The notes beneath the pieces were generated by a model. The model was not told where the DNA came from. It ran no database searches and was given only the letters and a program-made list of their open reading frames with translations. DNA of 64,000 bases from Thalassospira lucentensis (lineage in GTDB: Bacteria > Pseudomonadota > Alphaproteobacteria > Rhodospirillales > Thalassospiraceae). Where the stretch lies: positions 186,001-250,000 of the forward strand of contig NZ_JAATOV010000007.1 in NCBI RefSeq assembly GCF_011806425.1, written 5' to 3'. A program made the translations under genes and the position numbers. Position 1 is the stretch's first letter, and each line of letters starts with the position of its first letter. Of the stretch, positions 42,628-52,070 are shown one piece after another.

Positions 42628-43521
42628 CTATCGACCGCGCTCGACCACAAACCGTGCCACTTCACGCAGCGGCTCGGCTTCGGCGTCAAAGCAGCCCAGA
42701 TGATTGATGGCCTGATCACACAGCATCTGCGCCTGATCACGGGCCTGATCAAGGCCCAGCAACTTCACAAAGGTCGATTTATCCTGATCGGCGTCTTTGC
42801 CCGCCGTCTTGCCCAGTTCCTCGGAACTGGCTTCGACATCAAGCAAATCATCCTTGATCTGGAACGCCAAGCCCATGTCATGGGCATAGGACCGAAGCGC
42901 CATGCGCATGCTTTTGGGCGCCTTGCCCAAAATCGCCCCGGCTTCGCAGGCAAAGGCAAACATCCGACCGGTTTTAAGCAGGTGCAAATGCGTCACTTGG
43001 GCCTGATCAAATGATTGACCTTCACCGGCCAAATCAATCATCTGCCCGCCGACCATGCCATTGGGTCCGGCCGCACGTGCCAAGGCACGCACAAGATCGG
43101 TACACACGCGCGGATCGGGATGGGTATCCTCATCGGCCAGCACTTCAAACGCCTGGGTCAGCAGCGCGTCACCAGCCAAAATCGCCGTCGCTTCGTCAAA
43201 CTGCTTATGGCAGCTTGGCTTGCCCCGGCGCAAATCATCATCATCCATGGCCGGTAAATCGTCATGGATCAGTGAATAGCTGTGCACCATTTCGACCGCT
43301 GCCGCCACACGCAGTGCGGACCGGCGCGATACCTTAAACAGGGATGCGGAACTCAGCACCAAGAACGGGCGCAGGCGTTTTCCCTCCCCCAAGGTGGAAT
43401 AGCGCATCGCCTGATACAGACGTTGTTCAATCTGCCCATTGGGGCGCGGCAAAATACCATCAAGCGTTTCGCCAAGTTCAATTGACGCCGCATTCAGTTG
43501 GGCAAGGAGGTCGTAACTCAC
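42628..43521 (-). CDS. ispA: farnesyl diphosphate synthase (short-chain polyprenyl synthase)
   Basis: 297 residues, GTG start at 43521 with GGAGACC upstream. Successive condensation of IPP with DMAPP and GPP. First Asp-rich motif DDLPAMDDDDLRRGKPS, second IKDDLLDVEASSEELG, plus GKRLRPFLV and the KTG(R)MF stretch. Two aromatic-length determinants before the first motif read HSYSLIHDDLP, consistent with C15 product. It directly follows xseB and precedes the hydrolase; with dxs it forms the split isoprenoid cluster. Confidence 0.95.
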   Translation of the reverse strand: MSYDLLAQLNAASIELGETLDGILPRPNGQIEQRLYQAMRYSTLGEGKRLRPFLVLSSASLFKVSRRSALRVAAAVEMVHSYSLIHDDLPAMDDDDLRRGKPSCHKQFDEATAILAGDALLTQAFEVLADEDTHPDPRVCTDLVRALARAAGPNGMVGGQMIDLAGEGQSFDQAQVTHLHLLKTGRMFAFACEAGAILGKAPKSMRMALRSYAHDMGLAFQIKDDLLDVEASSEELGKTAGKDADQDKSTFVKLLGLDQARDQAQMLCDQAINHLGCFDAEAEPLREVARFVVERGR

Positions 43522-43541
43522 CTCGGTCTCCGCAAATTTAA

Positions 43542-43805
43542 TTATTCGATTTCAGTCGGCGTTGCTGCCGGGCGGCCATCCGCATTCAACGTAATCTTCT
43601 CAATACGCTCTTCGGCCGTGCGCAACTTGTCGGCACAATGACGTTTCAAGGCCGCACCACGTTCATAGGATGCAATCGCGTCATCAAGTCCGACCTGACC
43701 TTGCTCAAGCTGACGGACAAGGGACTCTAACTGGCCCAATGCCTCCTCAAAGCTGAGTTTGGCGATATCTTCGGGGATGGCGGGGGATGCAGTAGCCTCG
43801 GACAT
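43542..43805 (-). CDS. xseB: exodeoxyribonuclease VII small subunit
   Basis: 87 residues from ATG 43805 (GGAGC upstream); an earlier in-frame start would overlap a proline-rich stretch not seen in the family. The XseB core is plain: LSFEEALGQLESLVRQLEQG, VGLDDAIASYERGAALKRHC, RTAEERIEKI. Binds the XseA catalytic subunit (not in this window) to form ExoVII. 20 bp before the ispA start. Confidence 0.94.
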   Translation of the reverse strand: MSEATASPAIPEDIAKLSFEEALGQLESLVRQLEQGQVGLDDAIASYERGAALKRHCADKLRTAEERIEKITLNADGRPAATPTEIE

Positions 43806-44004
43806 GTAAGCTCCATTTCTATGTTTGGCGCGGAGTTTACGCGCTGTTCCCGCCAAGGGCAACCAGACAGAACGCGGAATTTCGTCATCGCGAAACATTC
43901 CGCCCAACACCGCACACATGCCCCTGCATCACGGGGCTGCCGACCATGTGCCCTTCATCCCCCAAACGGCACACTACCGGCTCAAACCGTTACCCGAACC
44001 CTAC

Positions 44005-44934
44005 TCAGCCCATCATCAAGGTGCGGACATGCAGCATAACACACCGTGCCAAGGTCGGCAGGTCATAGCCCCCTTCTAGCAAAGACACCAATCGCCCCTC
44101 ACACTGCTCATCGGCAAGCGCCATCAGTTGCTGCGTCATCCAGATGAAATCATCATCACACAATGACAACCCGGCCAGCGGATCGTTTTTATGGGCATCA
44201 AACCCGGCCGAAACGATCAGAAGTTCGGGCTTAAATGCGGTAAGTCCCGGCAAGACAGTTTCGCGAAACGCATGCTGAATTTCCGCGGTCCCCGCCCCGG
44301 CTTCCAATCCGACATTTAGGATATTATTGGCACATCCCCGTTCACTTTCCGCCCCCGTTCCCGGATAAAGCGGCCATTGATGCGTCGAGCAATAAAACAA
44401 ATCCGGATCGTTAAAGAACAAATCCTGCGTGCCATTGCCGTGATGCACATCGAAATCCATCACCGCCACGCGTTTGATGCCGTACTTATCACGGGCATAC
44501 CGGGCGGCCACCGCCGCATTGTTAAACAGGCAAAACCCCATTGCCCGTTCATATTCCGCGTGGTGTCCCGGTGGGCGCACACCGACAAAGGCATTATGTT
44601 CGTGTCCCGCCATCACCGCATCCACCGCAACACAGGCCCCGCCAACGCTGCGCAACGCCGCATTGCCCGACCCCGGCGACACATAGGTATCCCCATCCAG
44701 TGACACGATGCCGCTTTCGGGGATGGTTGCCATCACCTTATCGACATAGGCCGGGTCATGGACCGATTTGATCAGGTCAATATCGCCCTTTGGGGCTTCT
44801 TCGCGGTGCAGGAACATGAATTCTTCGCCTTCAAGCACGCGCTGAATAACGCGCAGGCGGTCGGCACATTCGGGGTGGCCCGGGCCGGTATCATGTCCGA
44901 TGCAATCGTGATGGGTTACGAACAATGTCGCCAT
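44005..44934 (-). CDS. histone deacetylase-family zinc amidohydrolase
   Basis: 309 residues from ATG 44934; a frame extension to 44994 is rejected. Zinc and catalytic residues: RPPGHHAEYERAMGFCLFNN (tandem His), VMDFDVHHGNGTQDLFF (Asp-His ligands), SAGFDAHKNDPLAGL (second Asp), LLEGGYDL. Bacterial members act on acetylpolyamines, acetoin or acetylated proteins; substrate here unknown. It stands 200 bp upstream of xseB on the same strand, a neighbourhood conserved in related genomes. Confidence 0.92.
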   Translation of the reverse strand: MATLFVTHHDCIGHDTGPGHPECADRLRVIQRVLEGEEFMFLHREEAPKGDIDLIKSVHDPAYVDKVMATIPESGIVSLDGDTYVSPGSGNAALRSVGGACVAVDAVMAGHEHNAFVGVRPPGHHAEYERAMGFCLFNNAAVAARYARDKYGIKRVAVMDFDVHHGNGTQDLFFNDPDLFYCSTHQWPLYPGTGAESERGCANNILNVGLEAGAGTAEIQHAFRETVLPGLTAFKPELLIVSAGFDAHKNDPLAGLSLCDDDFIWMTQQLMALADEQCEGRLVSLLEGGYDLPTLARCVMLHVRTLMMG

Positions 44935-45659
44935 CGATCTGGATCGCCTTCCTGTTATATTTTCCCTGTTTGGCCAACATCGGCTGCGGGCCATCTTGGC
45001 GCGATCACATTGGGTGCTTCGCGCTCTTATTTTTCTTTTGTCTTATTTATAACGGCAAATAACGTGGTCCGCTTTGTTCTAAATCAGCACACCACACGCA
45101 AAGATCGCAAGTTCTTTAACCGGTATAAGACCGCGACCTATACGTCTTTCACAAAACGACTCTGACGCCCGGTCATTTTTTGTCGCCCCCTGTGACGGCC
45201 AACACACCCTTACATCGCACATGAGTGATATTAAAATTTCAGTTTAATTCATACACCTGACCGGGTGACCACCAAACAACCAACAGTTTGCCCTAAAATT
45301 GGCGCAAAACCGCGTCACGATCATTCAATAGCTTACAAAGACTGTAGAATTTCGTGACCTGCAAAGAACGGGAACCGACGTCCGACAGTAAAAGAAACGA
45401 TGATACGAGCACGTATATTGCGGCTAACGCTGTGGTTTTCCTCAGCTATCTGGTCAAACACTATCTTGACAGAATCGTAATATACTTGAGAATAAGACAC
45501 ATACTAATCTGGTCGGGCCAAATGAATATCCCCCAACCAGATAAGTTGTGGAACGTAGGAAGATAATGTCTTCAAGGTTGCCGTCAACGTACATGACAAC
45601 TGACATTTATCTTCGTTGGGACAATGGCCCGTCGAGGCCATGATAAATAAGGATGCCAA
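44935..45659. other. 725-bp non-coding region before the second ArsR gene
   Basis: No supported gene; the longest frame (45354-45566, 70 codons) has neither RBS nor recognisable fold. The right half is A+T-rich. TTGACA at 45466 and TATACT at 45481 are too close (9 bp) to form one promoter. A hairpin ATGGCC-CGTCGA-GGCCAT (45624-45641) lies 18 bp before the ArsR start. An undetected small RNA is possible in a gap of this length. Confidence 0.45.
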
Positions 45660-45974
45660 ATGGAATTAAACCATCTGGAACACAATGCCGAGCAGGCGAG
45701 CACCCTGCTCAAGGCAATGAGCAATCAGAGCAGACTGCTTATTCTTTGCCAACTCAACCAAGGCGAGAAATCCGTTGGCGAGCTGGAGCGGATCGTCGGA
45801 CTGAGTCAGTCCGCACTTTCACAGCATCTTGCCCGCCTGCGTCGCGACAAGCTTGTTAAGACCCGTCGCGAAGCACAAACGATCTATTACTCTCTTCAGG
45901 GTGATGAAGCGTTGCGCGTCATCAAGACGCTCCATACGCTGTATTCCGATACCGGCAACGCTGCCGCTGCCTGA
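45660..45974 (+). CDS. ArsR-family regulator, paralogue of the 12652 gene
   Basis: 104 residues, AAGGATG before ATG. Closely similar to the first ArsR protein: SRLLILCQLNQGEKSVGELE, GLSQSALSQHLARLRRDKLV and an identical KTRREAQTIYYSL wing. Cys30 is kept, but the second Cys of the SqrR/BigR pair is replaced by Tyr (TLHTLYSDTG), and no other Cys exists. It cannot form the intramolecular thiol switch and may respond through Cys30 alone or by a different ligand. A strong terminator follows. Confidence 0.85.
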   Translation: MELNHLEHNAEQASTLLKAMSNQSRLLILCQLNQGEKSVGELERIVGLSQSALSQHLARLRRDKLVKTRREAQTIYYSLQGDEALRVIKTLHTLYSDTGNAAAA

Positions 45975-45999
45975 AGTCGAAAATGACGGATCTCCCAGT

Positions 46000-46033
46000 A
46001 AAAAAAGCCTGCCGCACTGGCAGGCTTTTTTTG
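46000..46033. terminator. bidirectional terminator between ArsR gene and eipB
   Basis: AAAAAAAGCCTGCC (46000-46013) pairs with GGCAGGCTTTTTTT (46019-46032). Confidence 0.92.
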
Positions 46034-46087
46034 TGTCTTCATCGCACCAACAATCGCGTTTCAGTAAATCGTCGAGGGTGATACGCG

Positions 46088-46954
46088 CTATTTTGTATTC
46101 GCCGACGCCCCGCAATCCGGGGCCGGAAGCTTGGTGACTTTATCCAACGTGCCCTGAACTTCGAAATCGCCATAATCAAATCGAAGCGCCTGGGTCACCC
46201 CGTTCTTCGCCAGATCAACAGCCATCTCCGTGCTCGGGCCGTTTTCGGCATCGCCCAGCGGGTAATAAGCCAAATTCATCCGGTAAAACGGCGATTTGGT
46301 CAGGCCATCGGCGTCATCGGCTTTACGATCTTCATTTTTGACATTTGAAATCACTGCCGCCACCCGATTGGTCGGGCGATCACCGCTGCCATCAAACACC
46401 AGATCGTTGGCGAACTTTTCGCCTTTCAGCGCACGCGCAAGCAACTGGATCGAATGCTGTGTCGGAAACATCGTCTCGGCGGGCAGTTCATCGACCACCT
46501 CAACGGGTTCCTCATAAGTGACCTTAACACCGCCGTCACCTTCGCGCTTGGCATCGCCAACCACTTCGTCAACTTGCGTTCCGTTCAGGAAATCACGCAT
46601 CCGGAAACGATACCGGGTCCCGTCAAAGTTTTCCCATTGGGTCATCGAAAACGCCGAATTGATCGGCGCCCCTTCCGCCCCCTGAAGGATCATGATCTGC
46701 TGCATCTCGGTGATCCAGCCATCACAGACCTTTTCAAACCGATAGCCCAGCGCCCCAGTCGCATCCACGACCGAGCTGCCCTGATCGGAACGGGTCATTT
46801 TGAATTTATATTCAGCCGTATGCGACACAAGCCCCGCTTGCACCGATGCCATGTTCCCGGCCTGCGCAGCGCAGCCAGAAACACCCAAACACAAAACCAG
46901 CGCCCCTGCTAAGGAACGCCGATTGTGATCTATCTTTTTAACAATCCCAGACAA
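46088..46954 (-). CDS. eipB: EipB-like (DUF1849) envelope protein, predicted lipoprotein
   Basis: 288 residues. Matches the EipB pattern: LVSHTAEYKFKMTRSDQGSS opening strand, VCDGWITEMQQ with the first conserved Cys, IQLLARALKGEKFANDLVFD, YRMNLAYYP and a late LPAPDCG with the second Cys, expected to form a disulfide. EipB of Brucella is a periplasmic beta-spiral protein needed for cell-envelope integrity. Here the signal region has a lipobox, V25-S26-G27-C28, suggesting a membrane-anchored form. It starts 2 nt after the SPOR gene stop codon and is therefore coupled to it. Confidence 0.85.
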   Translation of the reverse strand: MSGIVKKIDHNRRSLAGALVLCLGVSGCAAQAGNMASVQAGLVSHTAEYKFKMTRSDQGSSVVDATGALGYRFEKVCDGWITEMQQIMILQGAEGAPINSAFSMTQWENFDGTRYRFRMRDFLNGTQVDEVVGDAKREGDGGVKVTYEEPVEVVDELPAETMFPTQHSIQLLARALKGEKFANDLVFDGSGDRPTNRVAAVISNVKNEDRKADDADGLTKSPFYRMNLAYYPLGDAENGPSTEMAVDLAKNGVTQALRFDYGDFEVQGTLDKVTKLPAPDCGASANTK

Positions 46955-46956
46955 AC

Positions 46957-47934
46957 TTATTCTCCAATAGGAGCAATTCCAACAATCCAGGGATTTTGTA
47001 TTCCCTTTTTGGCAGCAAGAAGGCGCAGGTCACGGGCATGATCCGATGACAGTGGTCCAACCGCAACGCGCAAGTATTCACGTCCCTTGACCTTAGCACT
47101 GATCAAGCGCGGTTGATATTCCTCATAAAGCGCCAACGCATTCTGTGCACGCGCCTGCTCGCTAAAGCTGGCCAGGATCACATAATTACCCGGAAGCGGC
47201 GCGCCAAGGTCATCGCCAGTCATCGCCTGATCGGCCTTCTGATCGGTGGTCACACGATCAACATTGTCGCTCATGACCGTGCCATCGACCAGTGCTGCGG
47301 TCTTGGTTTGGTCCGCCAGATCTTTATCTGCCACATCCGCAGATGCTTTTGTTTCTGCTTCTGCGTCTTCGGGAACGTAGCCAGCGATCGCCGCATTGGC
47401 GACGGCCTCTGCATTGATCGGATCATTGCCGACAACACTTGGCGCAACATCACGCGCCGGAAGGTCATCTGAAACCGATGCCACTTCCACTGCCGCAACA
47501 GTCTCATCTGCTTTATCCGCGGAATTGGCCTCGGCCCCAACCGCACGCGGCGGCAAGTCGGTTGTGATGATGGTCTTGGATGGCAAAACCGCCGGTGACG
47601 GGCGTGACCAATCTTCGGCCGGCGCATTCACCGCGTAAATCTCAGGATGGGCCATGCGAAGTTCTTGCTTAACTTCCGGCTCCCCCATCACGGCCAAGGC
47701 AGATGCCCGTTCGGCAAGAACGGTATCTTCGTCCTTACAGACATTTTCCTTAAACAACGGACGATGCAGCGCGCAATCCCCATCTGCCGCCGCGGAAACA
47801 GCATGATCCGTGGTGCTTTTGCCCGTGGTCACATAACTGATTAAATCCCCGGCCAGTTTGGCAACGCTCAGTTCCACCGGCCCACCGCAGGCGGCAAGTG
47901 CCAACGGTGCGGCAACAACAAATATCTTCTTCAC
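46957..47934 (-). CDS. SPOR-domain lipoprotein
   Basis: 325 residues from GTG 47934, GGGGGA upstream; the frame is open to 48045 but the signal peptide starts at the GTG. Lipobox LAAC (Cys about 16). A long polar middle (about 60-245) rich in Ala/Asp/Val, low-complexity and probably disordered, then a C-terminal SPOR domain (about 248-325): GNYVILASFSEQARAQNALA, RLISAKVKGREYLRVAVGPL, ARDLRLLAAKKGIQNPWIV. SPOR domains bind denuded glycan at division sites. Coupled to eipB, so the pair may join peptidoglycan and the outer envelope. Confidence 0.85.
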   Translation of the reverse strand: MKKIFVVAAPLALAACGGPVELSVAKLAGDLISYVTTGKSTTDHAVSAAADGDCALHRPLFKENVCKDEDTVLAERASALAVMGEPEVKQELRMAHPEIYAVNAPAEDWSRPSPAVLPSKTIITTDLPPRAVGAEANSADKADETVAAVEVASVSDDLPARDVAPSVVGNDPINAEAVANAAIAGYVPEDAEAETKASADVADKDLADQTKTAALVDGTVMSDNVDRVTTDQKADQAMTGDDLGAPLPGNYVILASFSEQARAQNALALYEEYQPRLISAKVKGREYLRVAVGPLSSDHARDLRLLAAKKGIQNPWIVGIAPIGE

Positions 47935-48163
47935 AGGCCATCCCCCGACGGATCGAAATTTTCTAGTCAACCCGCACTGTGACCTACTGGCAGTTAATAT
48001 TAGGTAAGCACCGCATTGCCTTTTACCTGTGATCAAGGCCCGCAAAATGGCACCAAACCTATTTACGCCCCATATTTACTACCCTTAAGAGTTGTATAAA
48101 TTCACAGAACAATGCCTGAAACTCATATTTCCGATACCGCTTGTCAAAAAATCGAGGTGCGAA

Positions 48164-49222
48164 ATGTGTACAGATTTTCAGGTGAATGTTCCAAAGCAGG
48201 GTTACATCAACGGTCGATCCATGGAATTCGGGATGGAACTAGAATCCAAGTTCTTTTTCCGTAAAGCGGGCCATATCTATGACCAAAAAATATGGGGCGA
48301 GAATTTCGGCCTTTCGTGGCAAGGAAAATACGGATTTGTTGGAATGAATGCCTTCAATTTGCCTTTGGTTGTTGATGGCATGAACACGCAAGGCCTCTCA
48401 ACTGGAAACCTATGGCTTCCTGGCACGCAATACCAAACAATTACCGACCCGCAGAAAGGGCTGAACATTGATAACTTTTCGGCTTGGGTGCTGAGCAACT
48501 TTGCCTCATGCGAGGAAGTAAAGTCTGCATTGGAAGCCAATCAGGTGCAGGTTGGCGCACCGAAATTCCTGCAAAACCTTTTGCCGCTTCACTACCCGAT
48601 ACATGACGACCAAGGAAACAGCATCGTCATTGAATTCATTCAAGGCGAAATTAAAATCTACGACAATCCAGTTGGCGTCCTGACAAATCAACCACCATTC
48701 CCGGATCAACTTTCAAACCTTCGTAATTACGTTGATCTCACGCCATGGAACAATGAAACCGCCACGTTCAACGGCTTTGAAGTTGCGCAAACGGGCAATG
48801 GCAGCGGCTTACTACATCTCCCAGGCGACCCAACGCCCCCAAGCCGTTTCGTAAGAGCAACCACACTCTCAAGCTTCTCAGAGCCAGTCGACACACTTGA
48901 CCAAGGCGTCAATCTTGCCCTTCATATACTTAACGCTGTTGACATCCCTCGTGGATTAATTCGCAACAAAGGCAAGAACGGCACAGAAATGGATTACACA
49001 CAATGGGCGGTCATCAAAGATATGACCCGTCGCGTGTATTATGCCCGCTTATACGCATCGCTGAACGTTCAATCGATTGACATTTCTGCCCTCGAAAGCA
49101 GCAACGAACTTGACGCCCTTGATGGAAAACAGGTTGCGTTCCCACTTTCACCAATTCCCGAAATCAATTCAGAACTGTCCGAGTTGGCGACAAACCCACT
49201 AAACCTTGCCGACGTCGCCTAA
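48164..49222 (+). CDS. choloylglycine hydrolase/penicillin V acylase-family Ntn hydrolase
   Basis: 352 residues. ATG 48164 is chosen because the family needs Cys at position 2 (MCTDFQVN), exposed by Met removal as nucleophile; the frame upstream lacks that. Other residues: Arg in GYINGRSMEFGMEL, Asn in VGVLTNQPPFPDQL, Arg in PPSRFVRATTLSSF. The usual GRNMD reads GRSME, with Glu in place of Asp. Members cleave bile-salt amides, penicillin V or acyl-homoserine lactones; the substrate is not predictable. No signal peptide, so cytoplasmic. Monocistronic with terminator at 49265. Confidence 0.88.
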   Translation: MCTDFQVNVPKQGYINGRSMEFGMELESKFFFRKAGHIYDQKIWGENFGLSWQGKYGFVGMNAFNLPLVVDGMNTQGLSTGNLWLPGTQYQTITDPQKGLNIDNFSAWVLSNFASCEEVKSALEANQVQVGAPKFLQNLLPLHYPIHDDQGNSIVIEFIQGEIKIYDNPVGVLTNQPPFPDQLSNLRNYVDLTPWNNETATFNGFEVAQTGNGSGLLHLPGDPTPPSRFVRATTLSSFSEPVDTLDQGVNLALHILNAVDIPRGLIRNKGKNGTEMDYTQWAVIKDMTRRVYYARLYASLNVQSIDISALESSNELDALDGKQVAFPLSPIPEINSELSELATNPLNLADVA

Positions 49223-49264
49223 CGCCATCGAATACATGTTGTGAAATCAACTCGACACAAAACA

Positions 49265-49295
49265 AAACGGCCCGGAAAAATCCGGGCCGTTTCAC
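49265..49295. terminator. bidirectional terminator between Ntn hydrolase and aspS
   Basis: AAACGGCCCGGA (49265-49276) pairs with TCCGGGCCGTTT (49281-49292) around AAAA. Confidence 0.85.
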
Positions 49296-49320
49296 TTATT
49301 CTAATTGGGTCGCCCCAAAA

Positions 49321-51108
49321 TCAGTCTTTTTTGACTTTGGCTGGCATCTGCACACGCAGATGAAGCTCTTTAAGCTGCTTGTCATCGACATCCGACGGCG
49401 CGTTCATCATCAAGTCCTGCGCCTGCTGGTTCAGCGGGAAGGCAATGACTTCACGAATGTTCGGCTCATCGGCAAGAAGCATGACAATACGGTCAACACC
49501 CGGGGCAGAACCACCGTGCGGCGGGGCGCCGAATTTAAATGCGTTCAGCATGCCACCAAACTGCTCTTCGACCACTTCCTTGCCGTAACCGGCAATTTCA
49601 AACGCACGGTACATGATGTCCGGACGGTGGTTACGAATGGCACCCGATGACAGTTCGATACCGTTACACACGATGTCATACTGCCACGCTTTGATGTCGA
49701 GCGGGTTCATGTTTTCAAGCGCGTCAAGACCACCTTGCGGCATCGAGAACGGGTTGTGGCTAAATTCAATTTTGCCATCGTCATCTTCCTCGAACATCGG
49801 GAAATCAACGATCCAACAGAATTTGAACATGCCTTCTTCGCGCAGTTCCAGTTCGTCACAAACTTTGTCACGGACTTTACCGGCAAATTTGGCAGCCGCC
49901 AGCGGCTTGTCACAGGCAAAGAAGACCGCATCGCCATCGGCAACACCGGTGATTTCTTTGATCTGTGCGATGCGATCGGCATCAAGGTTTTTGGCAATCG
50001 GGCCTTTGGCTTCGCCGCCTTCGGCAAACACGATATAGCCAAGACCAGCCGCACCTTCATCACGCGCCCAGTTATTGAGCTTATCAAAGAAGCTACGCGG
50101 GCGACCGGCGGCACCGGTTGCCGGAATGGCGCGAACAACCGAACCTTTTTCGATGTTCGATGCAAAGATGCCAAAGCTCGATCCACGGAACGGCTCGGTG
50201 ACGTCGCTGATGATCAGCGGGTTACGCAGGTCCGGTTTGTCCGACCCGTATTTCGCCATCGATTCATCAAACGGAATACGTGGGAACGGGTATGGGGTCA
50301 CATCGCGACCACCGCCGAACTCAACAAAGATGTCATGCAAAACAGGTTCGATCGCGGCAAACACGTCTTCCTGGGTCGCAAAGGCCATCTCGAAATCAAG
50401 CTGATAAAACTCGCCCGGCGAACGGTCGGCACGGGCGTCTTCATCGCGGAAGCACGGTGCGATCTGGAAGTATTTATCGAAACCCGACACCATCAGAAGC
50501 TGTTTGAACTGCTGGGGTGCCTGCGGCAGGGCATAAAACTTGCCCGGATGCATACGCGACGGAACCAGGAAGTCACGCGCACCTTCTGGCGAACTTGCCG
50601 TCAGGATCGGGGTCTGAATTTCCAAGAAGCCCTGTGCCGTCATTTTCTGGCGCATGGCCGAAATGACCTGCGAACGCAGAACGATGTTTGAATGCACACT
50701 TTCGCGACGCAGATCAAGGTAACGGTGACGCAGGCGAACTTCTTCGCCGTATTCAACATCGCCAAAGACCGGCATCGGCAGAACTTCGGCCGACGACTGA
50801 ACTTCGATGTTCGATGCGTATACTTCGATCTCGCCGGTCGGCAAGTTCGGGTTGATGGTCTCAGCGGTACGTTTAACGACCTTACCATCGACCGTAATCA
50901 CACTTTCAGCACGCGCCTTGTCGAGGGTCTCGAACAGCGGGCTGGAAATGTCGATAACGACCTGGGTGATGCCGTAATGGTCGCGCAGGTCAACGAACAA
51001 AAGGTTGCCGTGGTCGCGTTTACGGTGGATCCAGCCAGAAAGGCGAACTTCCGCATCGGCGTCAGTCGCGCGCAGCGCATTACAATTGTGTGAGCGAAAA
51101 GGATGCAT
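49321..51108 (-). CDS. aspS: aspartyl-tRNA synthetase (bacterial type)
   Basis: 595 residues, normal bacterial AspRS. ATG 51108 starts [20 protein letters not shown]; the in-frame open stretch upstream is not part of the family. OB-fold anticodon domain ([20 protein letters not shown]), class II motif 2 ([20 protein letters not shown]), the bacterial GAD insert, and motif 3 ([20 protein letters not shown]). Whether it also charges tRNA-Asn (non-discriminating) depends on asnS and gatCAB, which are not in the window. Confidence 0.97.
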   Translation of the reverse strand: MHPFRSHNCNALRATDADAEVRLSGWIHRKRDHGNLLFVDLRDHYGITQVVIDISSPLFETLDKARAESVITVDGKVVKRTAETINPNLPTGEIEVYASNIEVQSSAEVLPMPVFGDVEYGEEVRLRHRYLDLRRESVHSNIVLRSQVISAMRQKMTAQGFLEIQTPILTASSPEGARDFLVPSRMHPGKFYALPQAPQQFKQLLMVSGFDKYFQIAPCFRDEDARADRSPGEFYQLDFEMAFATQEDVFAAIEPVLHDIFVEFGGGRDVTPYPFPRIPFDESMAKYGSDKPDLRNPLIISDVTEPFRGSSFGIFASNIEKGSVVRAIPATGAAGRPRSFFDKLNNWARDEGAAGLGYIVFAEGGEAKGPIAKNLDADRIAQIKEITGVADGDAVFFACDKPLAAAKFAGKVRDKVCDELELREEGMFKFCWIVDFPMFEEDDDGKIEFSHNPFSMPQGGLDALENMNPLDIKAWQYDIVCNGIELSSGAIRNHRPDIMYRAFEIAGYGKEVVEEQFGGMLNAFKFGAPPHGGSAPGVDRIVMLLADEPNIREVIAFPLNQQAQDLMMNAPSDVDDKQLKELHLRVQMPAKVKKD

Positions 51109-51333
51109 TGTCATTCCAGGTTGCTTTATATTTTGGGCCGCAAATTTGGCCGCAAAGGTGCATGCCAGACCCGCGCTGTCAAACAAAAAACGCACCACAA
51201 CATACGCGCCACAGTTAATTTGGGACGTTTGTTACAGTGTATTCATTGCCGATCTTGCCCGGCGTCAAAATTTCAGCGGTATAAAACGCTTCTGGGGCCA
51301 CCGCGTCAAGTGCGCTGTCACAAGGTTTGTAAA

Positions 51334-51870
51334 TCAATCCTTGCCGATCTTCACCGCTTGCAGGTCCTTGACCTTGGTAAAGCCCATCAACCGCCCGGTG
51401 CCAACCGCAACGTCACGCCATTTTTCCGTATCAAATTCAAAATGCGCCAAGCCACAGGTGGGATATTTTTGCGCCATCACCGCACGGGCCTCTTCATCGC
51501 CATCGCGAAATAACGCCTGGGCAAAATTCTCAAGCCCGGAATTATGGCCAATGATCATCACCCGGCTGGCTTCGTCATGGGTGTGATGCAAACATTCCAG
51601 AAACCCGCGCTCGTTGGCCATATACAGGTCTTCGCTGTAAATGACGTCCGCATCATTGGCAAAATCGCGCCCCAAAAGGCTCAGCGTCTGCACCGCCCGT
51701 GTCGCGGTCGAACACCATATAAGGTCGGGCACCAATTCATGATCGCGCAAAAAGCGGCCCATAAACGGGGCAGCCTTTTCGCCGCGGCGGTTCAATTCGC
51801 GGTCATGATCCACCCGGCTTGGTTCGGACCAACTTGATTTGGCATGCCTTAGAAGCAAAAGAGTCTTCAT
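51334..51870 (-). CDS. SixA-like histidine phosphatase
   Basis: 178 residues from ATG 51870. Histidine phosphatase superfamily: catalytic RHG-like motif LLLLRHAKSSWSE (Arg-His-Ala as in SixA), PDLIWCSTATRAVQTLSLL, and the second catalytic His in MIIGHNSGLENFA. SixA in E. coli removes phosphate from a phosphohistidine of phosphotransfer proteins; alphaproteobacterial relatives of this length may act on other phosphoesters. Divergent from ppk. Confidence 0.85.
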   Translation of the reverse strand: MKTLLLLRHAKSSWSEPSRVDHDRELNRRGEKAAPFMGRFLRDHELVPDLIWCSTATRAVQTLSLLGRDFANDADVIYSEDLYMANERGFLECLHHTHDEASRVMIIGHNSGLENFAQALFRDGDEEARAVMAQKYPTCGLAHFEFDTEKWRDVAVGTGRLMGFTKVKDLQAVKIGKD

Positions 51871-52070
51871 GTCTTCGGTTCTTTTGGGTGGGCCTGAACG
51901 GTTGATCGAGGCTCCTGCATGCCATATCACAGCCCAAGACGCCATCAGAAAAACTGACACATAAATTTAAGAAAATTGCATGCCCGTAAGCAGTTATCCT
52001 ATACTCCATTCATAACCGGGATATGTCGCGTAAATTCAAAGACATTCCCTCAATCCGCAGGAGGCATAGC

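Noticed and set aside
45354..45566. 70-codon frame in the 44.9-45.7 kb gap
   Set aside because: No ribosome-binding site, mixed composition and no recognisable domain or signal peptide.
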